Notes: generated by a model from the letters alone, not told the origin. Shown: positions 1 through 8,649, counted from the stretch's first letter. The stretch is 34,558 nt of DNA from Candidatus Dadabacteria bacterium (GCA_020027805.1 JAHKKQ010000010.1:1-34558); one strand, 5' to 3'. Numbers and translations: made by a program.

Positions 1-38
1 AAGATTTGAGCTTAAACACAAGATTTTTAGCAAATTAT

Positions 39-96
39 GTAATGTCTTTTCATAAACCACACTACGTGTGTGCTTCTTTTCATCAAGGAAAAGAAG
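39..96. repeat. Dispersed hairpin repeat, family A copy 1
   Basis: A perfect 9-bp stem (CTTCTTTTC at 73-81, GAAAAGAAG at 88-96) with a 6-base loop is preceded by a CACAC..GTGTG palindrome at 58-72 and by the phrase TTATGTAATGTC. The same parts recur near 10354-10400 and 13072-13142 in varying order and orientation, so this is an interspersed element and not a local hairpin. Nothing after the stem looks like a terminator U-tract for a known gene. The rest of 1-268 holds no convincing intact gene. Confidence 0.7.
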
Positions 97-120
97 GATA
101 AAAAAATAGTCTTTCACCTT

Positions 121-162
121 ATGAATAATAAATACTATTACGTTTATATACTGACCAATAGA
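121..162 (+). pseudogene. Remnant of a GIY-YIG endonuclease start
   Basis: Translation from the ATG at 121 reads MNNKYYYVYILTNR. This closely resembles the N terminus of small GIY-YIG nuclease-domain proteins of the UPF0213/YhbQ type (typically M..YYVYIL.N). Directly after it the frame loses all resemblance: the family's downstream GTLYIG-like stretch and catalytic Arg are absent, and the frame runs only to 264. I read it as the truncated 5' end of such a gene left beside a repeat. The match is only about 14 residues, so chance similarity is possible. Confidence 0.4.
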
Positions 163-268
163 GTCATCTGCACGCCGGTGCATGTTAGTGCGCTCTTGCG
201 ACCCTTCCCTGTCTCCAGGACTACTGTTTTTTACTTTCCCCGCGTGACTGCATATATTAATTAACATC

Positions 269-811
269 TTGAGGACTTCTCTCTATATTCTGCTTTTTAT
301 GACCGTGATTCTCGCCGGCGAAGCGGCCTTCGCGGTGGGGAAGGAAACGCTCGTCGATATAACGGGCGTCGCCGTCGTTGTGGACGAGGTGCCGCCGACG
401 GCAAGGGAGGACGGGCTCAGTGAAGCCGGCATAAAGGCGCTCGTCGAGGACAGGCTCGCGAGGTCGAACATCGCGGTGCTCGAAGACCGCGAATGGTTCA
501 GCGTATTCGGGGGCTCCTACATGCTCGTAAAGGTGATAGCGTCGAAGGCCGTGAGCGGGGACAGGTACGCGGTCTACATAGACATGGAGCTCTATCAGAC
601 GGTCGTTCTGATGGGGAAAAGGCTCGGGCAGAATATCAACACGGCCGCGGCCACGTGGTCTATAGGAAAGCTCCTGTCCTGCAGCTCCGCCGATATAAAG
701 GACTGCGTCCTAGGCACGGTCTCCGAGCTCACGGGACTCTTTATCAAGGACTACGTAGAGGTGAACACGCTTAAGTGGAAGCAGGAACAGGAGAGGCTTC
801 AGAAGAAGTGA
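269..811 (+). CDS. Secreted protein of unknown function
   Basis: This 180-residue protein has a clear N-terminal signal peptide: a basic MRTSLY start, a hydrophobic core, then AGEAAFA followed by a polar mature chain. The mature part looks alpha/beta. It holds two Cys close together near residue 138-146 and ends in a charged helix rich in Lys, Gln and Glu. The start given is TTG 269, chosen because it yields a complete signal peptide. ATG 299 is in frame but shortens the hydrophobic segment, and neither has a strong Shine-Dalgarno sequence. It converges on hisS with a 36-base gap. I do not recognise the family; a periplasmic role is the only inference. Confidence 0.7.
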   Translation: MRTSLYILLFMTVILAGEAAFAVGKETLVDITGVAVVVDEVPPTAREDGLSEAGIKALVEDRLARSNIAVLEDREWFSVFGGSYMLVKVIASKAVSGDRYAVYIDMELYQTVVLMGKRLGQNINTAAATWSIGKLLSCSSADIKDCVLGTVSELTGLFIKDYVEVNTLKWKQEQERLQKK

Positions 812-847
812 GCACGCGGCGCCCGGAACGACGGGCTATGCGGCCGG

Positions 848-2107
848 TCATTTGTTTCGTGAAGCGAAGTCGAGCGCGCTTCCGATCTCCATCTCTTCCT
901 CCGTGCTCGCGGCCATATTTCTCACCTTCACGACTCCCCGGTTAAGCTCGTCTTCGCCGATAATAAACGTAAGTCCGGCCCCCGACTTGTCGGCGCGCTT
1001 CAGCTGGCTCTTCAAGCTCTTCTGCCCGTAATCGGTCTCGGCCGAGACTCCCCTGCCCCTGAGCTCCGAGGTGAGCGAGAACGCCTTCTTCCGCGCCTCT
1101 TCGCCCATGTGGGCTATAAACACCCTTATTTCCTTTCCGAACCCCCCGGGGAAGGCCATTTGGTGGAGTAGTATGAGCCTCTCCATCCCCACCGCGAACC
1201 CGACGGCGGGCGTGTGCGGTCCTCCCAGCTCCTCGACGAGCCCGTCGTAGCGCCCTCCGGCGGCCACGGCGTTCTGCGATCCGAGCTCTTCGGTAGTTAT
1301 CTCGAATACCGTTCTGGTGTAATAGTCGAGCCCCCTCACTATCCCTGGGTTCAGGACGTAGGGGACGCCCACCGAGTCGAGGCTCTCCCTCACATCGGCC
1401 AGGTGACGGCTGCAGTCCCCGCAGAGGCTGTCTATCATCCTGGGGGCGTGCGCCGCTATTTCGCTACACCCCTTTACCTTGCAGTCGAGTATCCGGAGCG
1501 GGTTCGTCCCGAGCCTCCTCCGGCAGTCCTCGCACAGGCGCTCCTTTTCAGGGGTGAAGAAGGCGATGAGCATCTCCTTGTACTGCGGGCGGCAGTTGCC
1601 GTCTCCGAGGGAGGAGAGCTCGAGCTTCAAGTATTTCGTTATCCCTATACCTTCCAAGAGCTTCCAGACCATGGCAATGAGCTCCGCGTCGGAAGGGGGC
1701 TCCTCCGGCCCCAGCAGCTCGGCCCCTATCTGGTAAAACCCCCTGAAGCGGCCTTTCTGGGGCCTTTCGTGCCTGAACATCATGCCCGTGTAGTAGAGCT
1801 TCGTGACCGGGGATTTGGCCCACATCGAGTTCTCGATGTACGCCCTCACCACCCCGGCCGTGCCTTCGGGGCGGAGCGTGAGCGACGAGCCGTCCCTGTC
1901 GGTGAAGGTGTACATCTCCTTCTCGACTATGTCGGTCGTCGTGCCGAGGCTCCGGGCGAATATCTCGGTGAATTCGAGGACCGGCATCCGGAGCTCGGAG
2001 AATCCGTGGAGCTCGAAGACGGACTTCGCTTTCTCCTCTATATGGTGCCACCTCTTGATTTCCTCGGGCAGGACGTCGTGGAACCCTCTTATAGATCTCG
2101 TTTCCAT
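848..2107 (-). CDS. hisS: Histidine--tRNA ligase
   Basis: This gene charges tRNA-His with histidine in the cytoplasm. The 419-residue length is normal for bacterial HisRS. The N terminus METRSIRGFHDVLP is typical, with LRPEGTA at 78-84, class II motif 2 around residues 111-130 (FRHERPQ then GFYQIGAE), the histidine-binding motif RGLDYYTRT in the middle, and motif 3 as GFAVGMERL. A C-terminal anticodon-binding domain follows. The open frame continues 75 codons upstream to 2332, but ATG 2107 is preferred because it begins at the family's conserved N terminus and follows GGGAG at good spacing. It is divergent from the glycosyltransferase; a promoter is seen at 2189-2217. Confidence 0.97.
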   Translation of the reverse strand: METRSIRGFHDVLPEEIKRWHHIEEKAKSVFELHGFSELRMPVLEFTEIFARSLGTTTDIVEKEMYTFTDRDGSSLTLRPEGTAGVVRAYIENSMWAKSPVTKLYYTGMMFRHERPQKGRFRGFYQIGAELLGPEEPPSDAELIAMVWKLLEGIGITKYLKLELSSLGDGNCRPQYKEMLIAFFTPEKERLCEDCRRRLGTNPLRILDCKVKGCSEIAAHAPRMIDSLCGDCSRHLADVRESLDSVGVPYVLNPGIVRGLDYYTRTVFEITTEELGSQNAVAAGGRYDGLVEELGGPHTPAVGFAVGMERLILLHQMAFPGGFGKEIRVFIAHMGEEARKKAFSLTSELRGRGVSAETDYGQKSLKSQLKRADKSGAGLTFIIGEDELNRGVVKVRNMAASTEEEMEIGSALDFASRNK

Positions 2108-2188
2108 TCTGCTCCCTTTTGATTGACTGTATGTTCCCCGCGTCGTCCGGGACGGCCGGGCACTCGCGCCCCCGTCAGCCGCGGGTTT

Positions 2189-2217
2189 ATTATATCCAAC
2201 GCCCGGGGCTATTTCTA
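2189..2217 (-). promoter_or_regulatory. Sigma-70-type promoter for hisS
   Basis: On the minus strand, TAGAAA (2212-2217) and a perfect TATAAT (2189-2194) are separated by 17 bases. They lie about 80 bases upstream of the hisS ATG. The -35 box matches four of six consensus bases. No transcription data support it. Confidence 0.55.
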
Positions 2218-2253
2218 ATAAGCCCGTGAAACCGGGGAAGCGGCCGGCCGGAT

Positions 2254-2282
2254 TCGTCAACGCGCTAATATCATCATATAAT
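2254..2282 (+). promoter_or_regulatory. Sigma-70-type promoter for the glycosyltransferase
   Basis: TCGTCA (2254-2259) and a perfect TATAAT (2277-2282) are 17 bases apart, and the start codon is at 2320. The -35 box matches four of six bases. Together with 2189-2217 it forms a divergent promoter pair in the 212-base gap between hisS and the glycosyltransferase. Confidence 0.5.
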
Positions 2283-2319
2283 AATGGCTGAAGCCGACTG
2301 ACACGGTGCCGGGTCGAAC

Positions 2320-3462
2320 ATGCCGAACGCAACCCCCGAGAGGGTATTCTACATAGGAAGCCCCGAGATCTTCTCGAAGGGCGCGAGCGCCATACACATA
2401 ATGAAGATGTGCCAGGCGATGGGGAGGCTAGGCATAACCGCGACTCTCCTCATCCCGGCTTACCGTACGCCCGGGGAGATGTTCCAGTACTACGGAGTGG
2501 AATCTAATTTCAGGATCGTCTCGTTCCCTTACTCCGGCAACACGACCGTGAGGAACATAATGCACGGCGTCCGCGCCTCCGTCTACGCGGGGAAACGCAG
2601 GAAGCAGTTCGACCTGGCCGTCACCAGGAACATCGTGTTCGCCTCGATCGCGACTAACATACTCGGCGTGCCGACTGTCTACGACGCGCACCATCCGCTC
2701 GTGACCGGCGCGCGCGTGCTCTTCAACTCTTTCAAGCGCTCGGAGCGGCTCGTCCGGTTCTCGACCAATTCGCGCGGGCTGGGCGAGATATACCTTAGCG
2801 AAGGCCTCCCCCCCGAAAAGCTCGTCGTCGCCCACAACGGGGTGGACCTCGAGGGATACAGGTCGCTTCCCGACAAGTCGCGCGCCCGGGCCGACCTCGG
2901 CCTGCCTCCGGATAAGAAGATAGTCTGCTACTCGGGCAACATATACGAGGGCAGGGGTATAGAGCACCTGATAGAGATCGCCCCCGGCATGAGCGGCGTG
3001 CTCTTCCTCATAGTGGGCGGGCTCGAGTCGGACGTCCGGCGCTGCCGCGGTCTCGCCCATGAAAAGAGAGCGGAGAACATCAGGTTTACGAGCTACGTCC
3101 ACCACAATACCGTCCCCCTCTATCTCGCGGCTTCGGACGTCCTCGTCATGCCCTACACGTCGCGCATGACGATAAGGGGCGGGACCATGGCACGCGACTT
3201 CACTTCCCCGATAAAGCTCTTCGAGTACATGGCGTCCGGACGTCCTGTTGTAGCTACATCCATCCCGTCCGTCTCCGAGATACTCCGGGACGGGGTAAAC
3301 GCACTCCTCGTCCCTCCCGACAGCCCGGAGGCGATCGCCGCCGGCATAAAAAGGGCGCTCAATGACCCCGCGCTCGCGAAGGCCCTGTCCGAGAGGGCCT
3401 CCTCCGACGTCAGGGACTATACGTGGGAGGCGAGGGCGAAAAAATTACTTGGAATAGATTAG
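2320..3462 (+). CDS. Glycosyltransferase, GT4 family
   Basis: This 380-residue protein has the two-Rossmann GT-B layout. The N-terminal acceptor half starts VFYIGSPEIFSKGAS, close to the family's nucleotide-proximal Gly-rich loop. The C-terminal half carries NGVD (173-176), GNIYEGRG (206-213), and the donor-binding segment FEYMASGRPVVA (301-312) with a conserved Glu near 320. These are hallmarks of family GT4, which transfers sugars from nucleotide-sugar donors in polysaccharide or glycolipid synthesis. No signal peptide is seen, so it probably acts at the inner face of the membrane. No other polysaccharide gene lies beside it, so the acceptor cannot be named. The Shine-Dalgarno sequence is weak. 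Confidence 0.88.
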   Translation: MPNATPERVFYIGSPEIFSKGASAIHIMKMCQAMGRLGITATLLIPAYRTPGEMFQYYGVESNFRIVSFPYSGNTTVRNIMHGVRASVYAGKRRKQFDLAVTRNIVFASIATNILGVPTVYDAHHPLVTGARVLFNSFKRSERLVRFSTNSRGLGEIYLSEGLPPEKLVVAHNGVDLEGYRSLPDKSRARADLGLPPDKKIVCYSGNIYEGRGIEHLIEIAPGMSGVLFLIVGGLESDVRRCRGLAHEKRAENIRFTSYVHHNTVPLYLAASDVLVMPYTSRMTIRGGTMARDFTSPIKLFEYMASGRPVVATSIPSVSEILRDGVNALLVPPDSPEAIAAGIKRALNDPALAKALSERASSDVRDYTWEARAKKLLGID

Positions 3463-3557
3463 CTATTCAGGTTGTATAATTTTTAGGGTATTTTATCACT
3501 TCAATTTTAATCGATTCTCATCAGGATTGATTCTGGCAGCGTGACAAAGGAGAGAAG

Positions 3558-5069
3558 GTGAGGGTGGCGCACAGGTATCTCTTTATATTTTTGTCTCTGA
3601 TCGTCGGAGTCCAGGCGTCGGCCCGGGAGGACGTCCGCGTGGACGAGATGTTCGATTACGCATTCTCCGGGAACGCAGCCACGGGGCAGAAGCAGGACGA
3701 CGAGAAGGACGGGGAATTCGTCACGGGCGAGGAGGGGAAGGAGCGTCTCGGCGTGAACGCGTTCCTCCGCGACTCCGCCATAATGTACTCGGGCCTCTGG
3801 GCGGCCAGGTTTTTCTACGTAAGGAACAAGAACAGCAGGATATTCGATACGTCGTTATCCAAATGGTGGGACAACGTAACCACCGTGCCCGTCTGGGACG
3901 ACGGCGACTCGTTCTTTACCAACTGGGTGACGCACCCCACAATAGGCGCCGTGGAGTATCTGTTTTACAGGGCCATGGGGCACGGCTACCTCGTCTCGGC
4001 CCTGGGCGTGGTGCTGCAGAGCACGCTGTTCGAGTACACCGTCGAGGGCATGGTGGAGGCCCCCTCGCTCGTAGACCTCGTATCGACGCCACTGGTCGGC
4101 GTCCCGATGGGGTTTGCGCTCGAGAAATCCTCCGACTGGCTCGTCTCCACGAACTTCGTTCCGGCGAAGATACTCGGCCACATATTGAACCCCATGAGGA
4201 ACTTCATATACGAGAGGCAGGTCGGAATATATAACCCGTTCTCGAAGACGTTCTTTTCCGTGACCGGGCCGATAGTGTTCACTCCCAATAAGGACATTGC
4301 GATAGACCTCGCGTACCCGTTCTTCATCGAGCAGCCGCTGCCGATGGGCAGGTTCCGGGCGGACCTCGAGGTCGTCAACCTGAAGAAGGACCTGGGCGGG
4401 GAGTTCGTATTCTATTCGCTCCGGGCGGACGTGCCTTCGAAAAACGGGCTCTGGGGCATTTACGTGAAGATTTCGCAGTCGGGCGTGAACGGGGTCTTCG
4501 TTAACGGCGAGGAGGTGAGGGACGGGTTCGAGTTCGCGAACGTGCTCGCGGGAGGGAAGTTTCTCCTCTGGAAGTCCCACAACTCCGCGGTCTCGGGCGG
4601 CTTCGAGCTCCTGCTCCCTACCTCCTACAAGGACAACATCGACAGGCTTACGACGATCACCCTTTTCAGAAGAAACTACCCGGTAAATCTCCAGGGGGCG
4701 TGGACGCTCAGGCCTTATGTAACGGCTGCGGCGTGGGGCGGCATATTCAACGTACAGGCGATGGTGTCGGCGCCGACCGTGCTCAACGCGGGCGATCTCG
4801 AGGGGAATAGCGCCGAGTTCAACGTGGATTACTCGGCCGCGGCCGGGGTCAACTTCCCCGTGATCGCGTCCCCCGTACTCTTCGCCGAATTCAACGGGTA
4901 TTCGTTCCTCACCGCGGATACGTTCAAGAAGACGGACATGTTCGTGACCTCGGGAGTGAGGTTCGGGAGGAAATTCAGCCCCGGCTTCGCCGTGCAGTTC
5001 CCCGTTTACGGCGTGGACAAGGACGTCGACAGATACAGCTACATGTTCGACTTCCAGATAAGGTTCTGA
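3558..5069 (+). CDS. Predicted outer-membrane protein resembling DUF3943, copy 1
   Basis: This 503-residue protein has a signal peptide (basic start, hydrophobic core, cleavage near VQASA). A conserved N-terminal half contains D-N-V-T, DGDSFFTNWVTHP, YRAMGHGY, QSTLFEY and the SDWL motif. The C-terminal half has alternating, aromatic-rich beta strands ending in FDFQIRF, a terminal aromatic typical of outer-membrane barrels. The pattern recalls DUF3943 proteins, whose function is unknown. The GTG start is supported by AAAGGAGAG just upstream. It is followed by a clear paralogue at 5374, so this is a tandem duplication. The DUF assignment is from memory of the motifs; export and barrel character are better supported. 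Confidence 0.75.
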   Translation: MRVAHRYLFIFLSLIVGVQASAREDVRVDEMFDYAFSGNAATGQKQDDEKDGEFVTGEEGKERLGVNAFLRDSAIMYSGLWAARFFYVRNKNSRIFDTSLSKWWDNVTTVPVWDDGDSFFTNWVTHPTIGAVEYLFYRAMGHGYLVSALGVVLQSTLFEYTVEGMVEAPSLVDLVSTPLVGVPMGFALEKSSDWLVSTNFVPAKILGHILNPMRNFIYERQVGIYNPFSKTFFSVTGPIVFTPNKDIAIDLAYPFFIEQPLPMGRFRADLEVVNLKKDLGGEFVFYSLRADVPSKNGLWGIYVKISQSGVNGVFVNGEEVRDGFEFANVLAGGKFLLWKSHNSAVSGGFELLLPTSYKDNIDRLTTITLFRRNYPVNLQGAWTLRPYVTAAAWGGIFNVQAMVSAPTVLNAGDLEGNSAEFNVDYSAAAGVNFPVIASPVLFAEFNGYSFLTADTFKKTDMFVTSGVRFGRKFSPGFAVQFPVYGVDKDVDRYSYMFDFQIRF

Positions 5070-5373
5070 TTTTTCCCTCCTGCGATTTTATTACCCCTGT
5101 TATTTCGAGCGTATGCGAGAAATCTATTTTTTTTCTTTAATTCCCTCTCCCTTGTGTGGGAAACGATTCCTTCCAGCTCCTCCGCACCTGCAATACTCCC
5201 GTGAGTCCGCGGCGGGTCGCCGCCCGGACAAATTTAACGCTCCGCAATAATTCTTCTTTTATTTTCGGTCAATTATTGTTAAAATGTGTCAGGCACCCGA
5301 ACGGGCTCGATAATCGTACTGGCCGGAAAGAGCTGTTCGGGGTTTCCGCTACTTACCTTCTGGGAGGATCGGG
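5070..5373. other. Intergenic stretch with a partial family E repeat
   Basis: The gap between the two paralogues has no convincing gene. At 5101-5127 it carries half of the TTATTTCGAGCG..GAGAAATCTA repeat seen complete at 17142-17222. A 73-codon frame near 5156 lacks family features and codon bias and I do not accept it. A Shine-Dalgarno GGGAGG at 5362-5367 serves the next gene. Confidence 0.6.
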
Positions 5374-6882
5374 TTGAGGGCGACAATTGTATGTACCGCT
5401 TTGCTCATGCTTTTTCAGCTCGTCCCCGCCTCGGCCGAGGATAATTCCTACATGTTCGCGGCCGGGGAATCCGCCGCGCCCCACGAACCGGACGACGTAG
5501 TATTGCCCGTAGAGCCGCCGCCGGACGGGAAGCCCGCTCCGAACCCCAGCCTCAGGCCCCCCGGTTTCAAGACCTATATGGAAGACACGGCGATCTGGTA
5601 CGGCGCGCAGTGGGCGGCAAGGCTCTGGTGGGTGAGGGACAAGAACCTGAAGATATTCGACGGCTCGTTCCACACCTTCTGGGACAACCTCACGAGCGAG
5701 CCCATATGGAACGACGGGGACGATTTCGTAGTCAACTGGGTGCTCCACCCGTTCTTCGGCATGCTCCACTACCAGTTCTACAGGGCGAGGGGGCACAGCG
5801 TGTGGGCGTCCGCCCTGGGCTCTGTCATACAGAGCACGCTCTTCGAATACGGGATCGAAGGCTGGGCCGTCAGGCCCTCGGGCATAGACCTCATAGTCAC
5901 GCCCGCACTCGGCGTCCCTCTCGGGTGGACGATGGAGCAGCTCTCCGACTGGCTCATCGAGCAGGACTCGAAGGCCGCGCACGTGGCCGCCTACGTCGCC
6001 AACCCCACGAGGATCTTCGTCAGGGACACGCACTTCGGTCTGATTAACCCGGTGACGGGCTCGTTCCAGTACCAGGGACAGTTCACGATATCGACGACCA
6101 AGGGCAAGTCGCTCGAGCTCGCGTACCCGCACTTCTTCGAGGGCCCCCTGCCTCTCGGCCGTATAGGGATCGACTTCGAGATCATCAAGCTCAAGGAGAG
6201 GCTCGGCGGGGAGTTCATACTATATCCGATGAGGTTCGAGTTCCCGTCCGAGAGCAATTACTGGGGCGTGTACATGGACATACCTTACGGCGGAACGAAC
6301 AACGTGAAGGACGGGGATACGGAGATAAGGGACGGGTTCGAGTTCGGCAACCTCATGGTCGGCGTGAAAACGCTCGCGGCGAAATCGAAAAACTTCGCGA
6401 TATCCGCGGGACTCGAAGCATATTTCCCGACCTCATTCACCGACGACCAGAACAGGCTCCAGCAGATAATAAAATACAGGAGGGACTTCCAGATGTACCT
6501 CTACAAGGCCGCGACCGTTTCGCCGTACCTCACGGCGGGGGCGTGGGAGGGGCCCTTCAGCATACAGGGCGCCCTGGGTACGGACTTCATATTCAACGCG
6601 GATCACTTCGAAGGGCAGGACTTCGAGTTCAGGATCAATTACCACGCGGCCGCGGGGCTAGACGTCCCCATGGTCGGCTCGCCCATAGTTTACTGCGAGT
6701 TCGACGGCTACTCGATTACGACATATGACGGCGCGGGAGGGGGCACGGACCTCTTCCTCACCCCGGGCATTAGGTTCGGTAAAAAGTACAGCCCCGGCTT
6801 CTCGGCCCAGCTCCCCGTTTACGGGCCTACGAAGGACATCGCCGACGCCGATTTCGTGTTCGACTTCCAGCTCCGGTTCTGA
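5374..6882 (+). CDS. Predicted outer-membrane protein resembling DUF3943, copy 2
   Basis: This 502-residue paralogue shares its layout with the preceding gene: signal peptide ending ASAED, then WYGAQWAARLWW, NDGDDFVVNWVLHP, YRARGHS, QSTLFEYG, the GVPLG stretch and SDWL, followed by beta-rich sequence ending FDFQLRF. Segments such as GGEF, EIRDGFEFGN, YFPTSF, YHAAAGLD, RFGKKYSPGFSAQ and LPVYG align one to one with copy 1. The TTG start is chosen because GGGAGG lies 6 bases upstream and the signal peptide begins there. A long Pro-rich linker after the signal peptide is specific to this copy. Function unknown; a paired role at the outer membrane is inferred from tandem placement. Confidence 0.75.
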   Translation: MRATIVCTALLMLFQLVPASAEDNSYMFAAGESAAPHEPDDVVLPVEPPPDGKPAPNPSLRPPGFKTYMEDTAIWYGAQWAARLWWVRDKNLKIFDGSFHTFWDNLTSEPIWNDGDDFVVNWVLHPFFGMLHYQFYRARGHSVWASALGSVIQSTLFEYGIEGWAVRPSGIDLIVTPALGVPLGWTMEQLSDWLIEQDSKAAHVAAYVANPTRIFVRDTHFGLINPVTGSFQYQGQFTISTTKGKSLELAYPHFFEGPLPLGRIGIDFEIIKLKERLGGEFILYPMRFEFPSESNYWGVYMDIPYGGTNNVKDGDTEIRDGFEFGNLMVGVKTLAAKSKNFAISAGLEAYFPTSFTDDQNRLQQIIKYRRDFQMYLYKAATVSPYLTAGAWEGPFSIQGALGTDFIFNADHFEGQDFEFRINYHAAAGLDVPMVGSPIVYCEFDGYSITTYDGAGGGTDLFLTPGIRFGKKYSPGFSAQLPVYGPTKDIADADFVFDFQLRF

Positions 6883-6929
6883 GGGTCTCATTTTTTCACT
6901 TTAGTCCCGGGTGAATCGCGGCTGCCTGC

Positions 6930-7706
6930 TCACAACCTGAAAAATAACGCATCCGCTTGCAGCGTACGCCCGTCCCTGGGATCGGTGAAGCCCCTGTGTA
7001 TTGACCAGAGTGTAAAGCCTTCGTCCTCGAGGCGCCGGATAATTTCGAGCCAGAGGCGCTGGCCGTCGTAGAGCGGCACCAGCGACAACTCGCAGAGCAC
7101 GCCGCTCATACGCGGGAGTATCGAGCCTGCCCCGTCGAGCACCTGCCATTCGTAACCCTGGGCATCGATTTTCAGGAAAGGTTTATGAGCTTTTTCCAAA
7201 TAGGGCGGCGCGGCCGTGTCCAGCCTGAACATGGGCGCCTTTTCGGCGCCGATATAAGCCGAGCCCGCCGATGCCGATACATGCGACTCCATCATCGGCA
7301 GTATGGAAGATGATACGGAGTTGCCGGCGATGTTAATCTCGACCTCGCCGTCGTACGCGCCGATCGCGCAGCGGGGATGCACTGTCCAGAGGGGGTCACG
7401 CCGAGCAGCTTTCTCCAGCCTCGCATGCGCGCTTGAAAGCGGCTCGAAACTGACCAGACGGCCTTTGTAGCCGAGCCAGAGAAGTTCCCGCGCGAACTGT
7501 CCCTCGTTCGCTCCGACATCCAGGATCAGATCGACCTCGAACCGGTCGATCCCTTTCAGCAGCAGGTTGCCAGCGTTCGATTCATGACCCAGCCTCTGGA
7601 TGTCGTAGCCGGCTAAATTGACCGCCCGCCGAATGACTTTTTGTATGTAACTCACGAAAGGCTCCACATCTTCGGTTTCGATCGGGCGGCTAACCTGCTG
7701 ATACAT
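6930..7706 (-). CDS. FkbM-family methyltransferase
   Basis: This 258-residue SAM-dependent methyltransferase belongs to the FkbM family, which methylates hydroxyls of sugars or polyketides. Motif I is DVGANEGQ (63-70), followed by LVSFEPL (84-90), and the family segment KIDAQGYEWQVL lies at 179-190. Length is typical. The substrate cannot be inferred because no glycan cluster adjoins it, though a glycosyltransferase lies 4 kb away. Codon use departs from the neighbours: leucine is mostly CTG, arginine mostly CGG, CGC or CGT and isoleucine ATC, whereas flanking genes prefer CTC, AGG and ATA. That suggests acquisition by transfer. It ends 10 bases before the cupredoxin gene on the same strand; no strong Shine-Dalgarno sequence is seen. 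Confidence 0.88.
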   Translation of the reverse strand: MYQQVSRPIETEDVEPFVSYIQKVIRRAVNLAGYDIQRLGHESNAGNLLLKGIDRFEVDLILDVGANEGQFARELLWLGYKGRLVSFEPLSSAHARLEKAARRDPLWTVHPRCAIGAYDGEVEINIAGNSVSSSILPMMESHVSASAGSAYIGAEKAPMFRLDTAAPPYLEKAHKPFLKIDAQGYEWQVLDGAGSILPRMSGVLCELSLVPLYDGQRLWLEIIRRLEDEGFTLWSIHRGFTDPRDGRTLQADALFFRL

Positions 7707-7716
7707 TCCCCAAATT

Positions 7717-8130
7717 TCACATCACCTCGAGCGTGCCCTTCATCCCCTTCTTCAGATGGGAGCCGAGCAGGCCCTTCTTGCCGCAGTAGAACGGGAACTT
7801 GCCTGTCTTGAGCGGGGTGAACGTCACCGTAACGTCCTCGCCCGAGGGTATATCGACGTCCACGTTGAGTCCCGACGCCGGGTCGTCGATGGTGAAATTA
7901 TGGGGGACGAGGGACGTAACGCTCCTCAGTGTCAATTCGACGGGTTTCCCCCCCGCAACTTTTATGGTGTCGGGATCGAATGAATAGCTGTCGACGACGA
8001 TCTCTACTTTCTGGACGTCCGCCTGAGGGGAGGGCGGGCTTTCCTGGGTTTGCCCGGCGTCTGCCCCTGACGAGGCGTAAGCCGAAAAGAGGATTAATAA
8101 TGCGGGAAGGATTGAAGCTGTGAATTTCAT
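7717..8130 (-). CDS. Exported cupredoxin-domain protein
   Basis: This 137-residue precursor has a signal peptide (MKFTASILPALLILFSAYASSG) and a plastocyanin/azurin-like domain. A complete type 1 copper site can be read: His77 in PHNF, Cys116 in FYCG, His125 in GSH and Met130. This indicates a small periplasmic electron carrier or copper protein. The start has a strong AGGAGG Shine-Dalgarno sequence at good spacing. The gene is followed on the same strand by the FkbM gene, whose different codon use argues against a shared function. The redox partner is not evident; the NADH dehydrogenases in this window are not adjacent. Confidence 0.88.
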   Translation of the reverse strand: MKFTASILPALLILFSAYASSGADAGQTQESPPSPQADVQKVEIVVDSYSFDPDTIKVAGGKPVELTLRSVTSLVPHNFTIDDPASGLNVDVDIPSGEDVTVTFTPLKTGKFPFYCGKKGLLGSHLKKGMKGTLEVM

Positions 8131-8194
8131 CTGTAACCTCCTTTGCCCCGCGGCTCCCTGGTAAGGGGGGGTGCGGCCCTTGACGGAGCCGGGC

Positions 8195-8476
8195 TCACTC
8201 CGACTGGATGGAGACGTAGTTCTGCACGTCCTGGTCGTAGGCGGTTTTTTCGCCCTGGCATTTCGTCTGGTCGCCTGCGCTTGCGTTCATGCACTGGTCG
8301 AGTGCGCTCCTCGATTTCTCGACCGCCTGCCGCGCCTCGTTGAGCGACTGCTTCTTCTTGGATTCAGTCATCGGGTTGTCTATGGCGACGTCCTTCCCTG
8401 TCTTCAGTGTGCTGCAGCAGACCGCAGGGAGGATCGAGATGACGGTCAGCGATATGAGGAGAATGCGGCGGATCAC
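8195..8476 (-). CDS. Small exported or lipoprotein-like protein
   Basis: A 93-residue protein starts at GTG 8476, with GGGGG upstream. It has a basic N terminus (VIRR), a hydrophobic core and two adjacent Cys (AVCCS), which could be a non-canonical lipobox. The mature part is helical and charged, with two further Cys about ten residues apart (DQCMN..TKCQG) that could pair. A longer frame extends to 8638, but the extension lacks coding character and would bury the signal sequence. I do not recognise a family. Location in the envelope is inferred from the signal alone. Confidence 0.6.
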   Translation of the reverse strand: MIRRILLISLTVISILPAVCCSTLKTGKDVAIDNPMTESKKKQSLNEARQAVEKSRSALDQCMNASAGDQTKCQGEKTAYDQDVQNYVSIQSE

Positions 8477-8614
8477 TTTATTACCCCCGGGGATATTTGT
8501 TCGACACGAGCTGCGGTCGATTGCAACATTATAATCGATATTTGAGTGAACCGCTAATAAGGGGAACGGCGGATTATAGAACCAGCGGGGACACTCCGGG
8601 CGGAGAAATAAAAT

Positions 8615-8649
8615 ATTCCGGACAGGTGAATCTCTCACCCGCCCGGAAT
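8615..8649. other. Inverted repeat between genes
   Basis: ATTCCGG (8615-8621) pairs with CCGGAAT (8643-8649), with an inner GGTGA/TCACC pair, giving a strong hairpin. There is no U-tract on either side, so termination is doubtful. Confidence 0.4.

Noticed and set aside
1214..2122. Long open frame antisense to hisS
   Set aside because: It is the complementary-strand shadow of a GC-rich gene; its product is low-complexity and hisS is unmistakable on the other strand.
5156..5377. 73-codon gene between the outer-membrane paralogues
   Set aside because: No Shine-Dalgarno sequence, no family features, and it overlaps the ribosome-binding site and start of the next gene.
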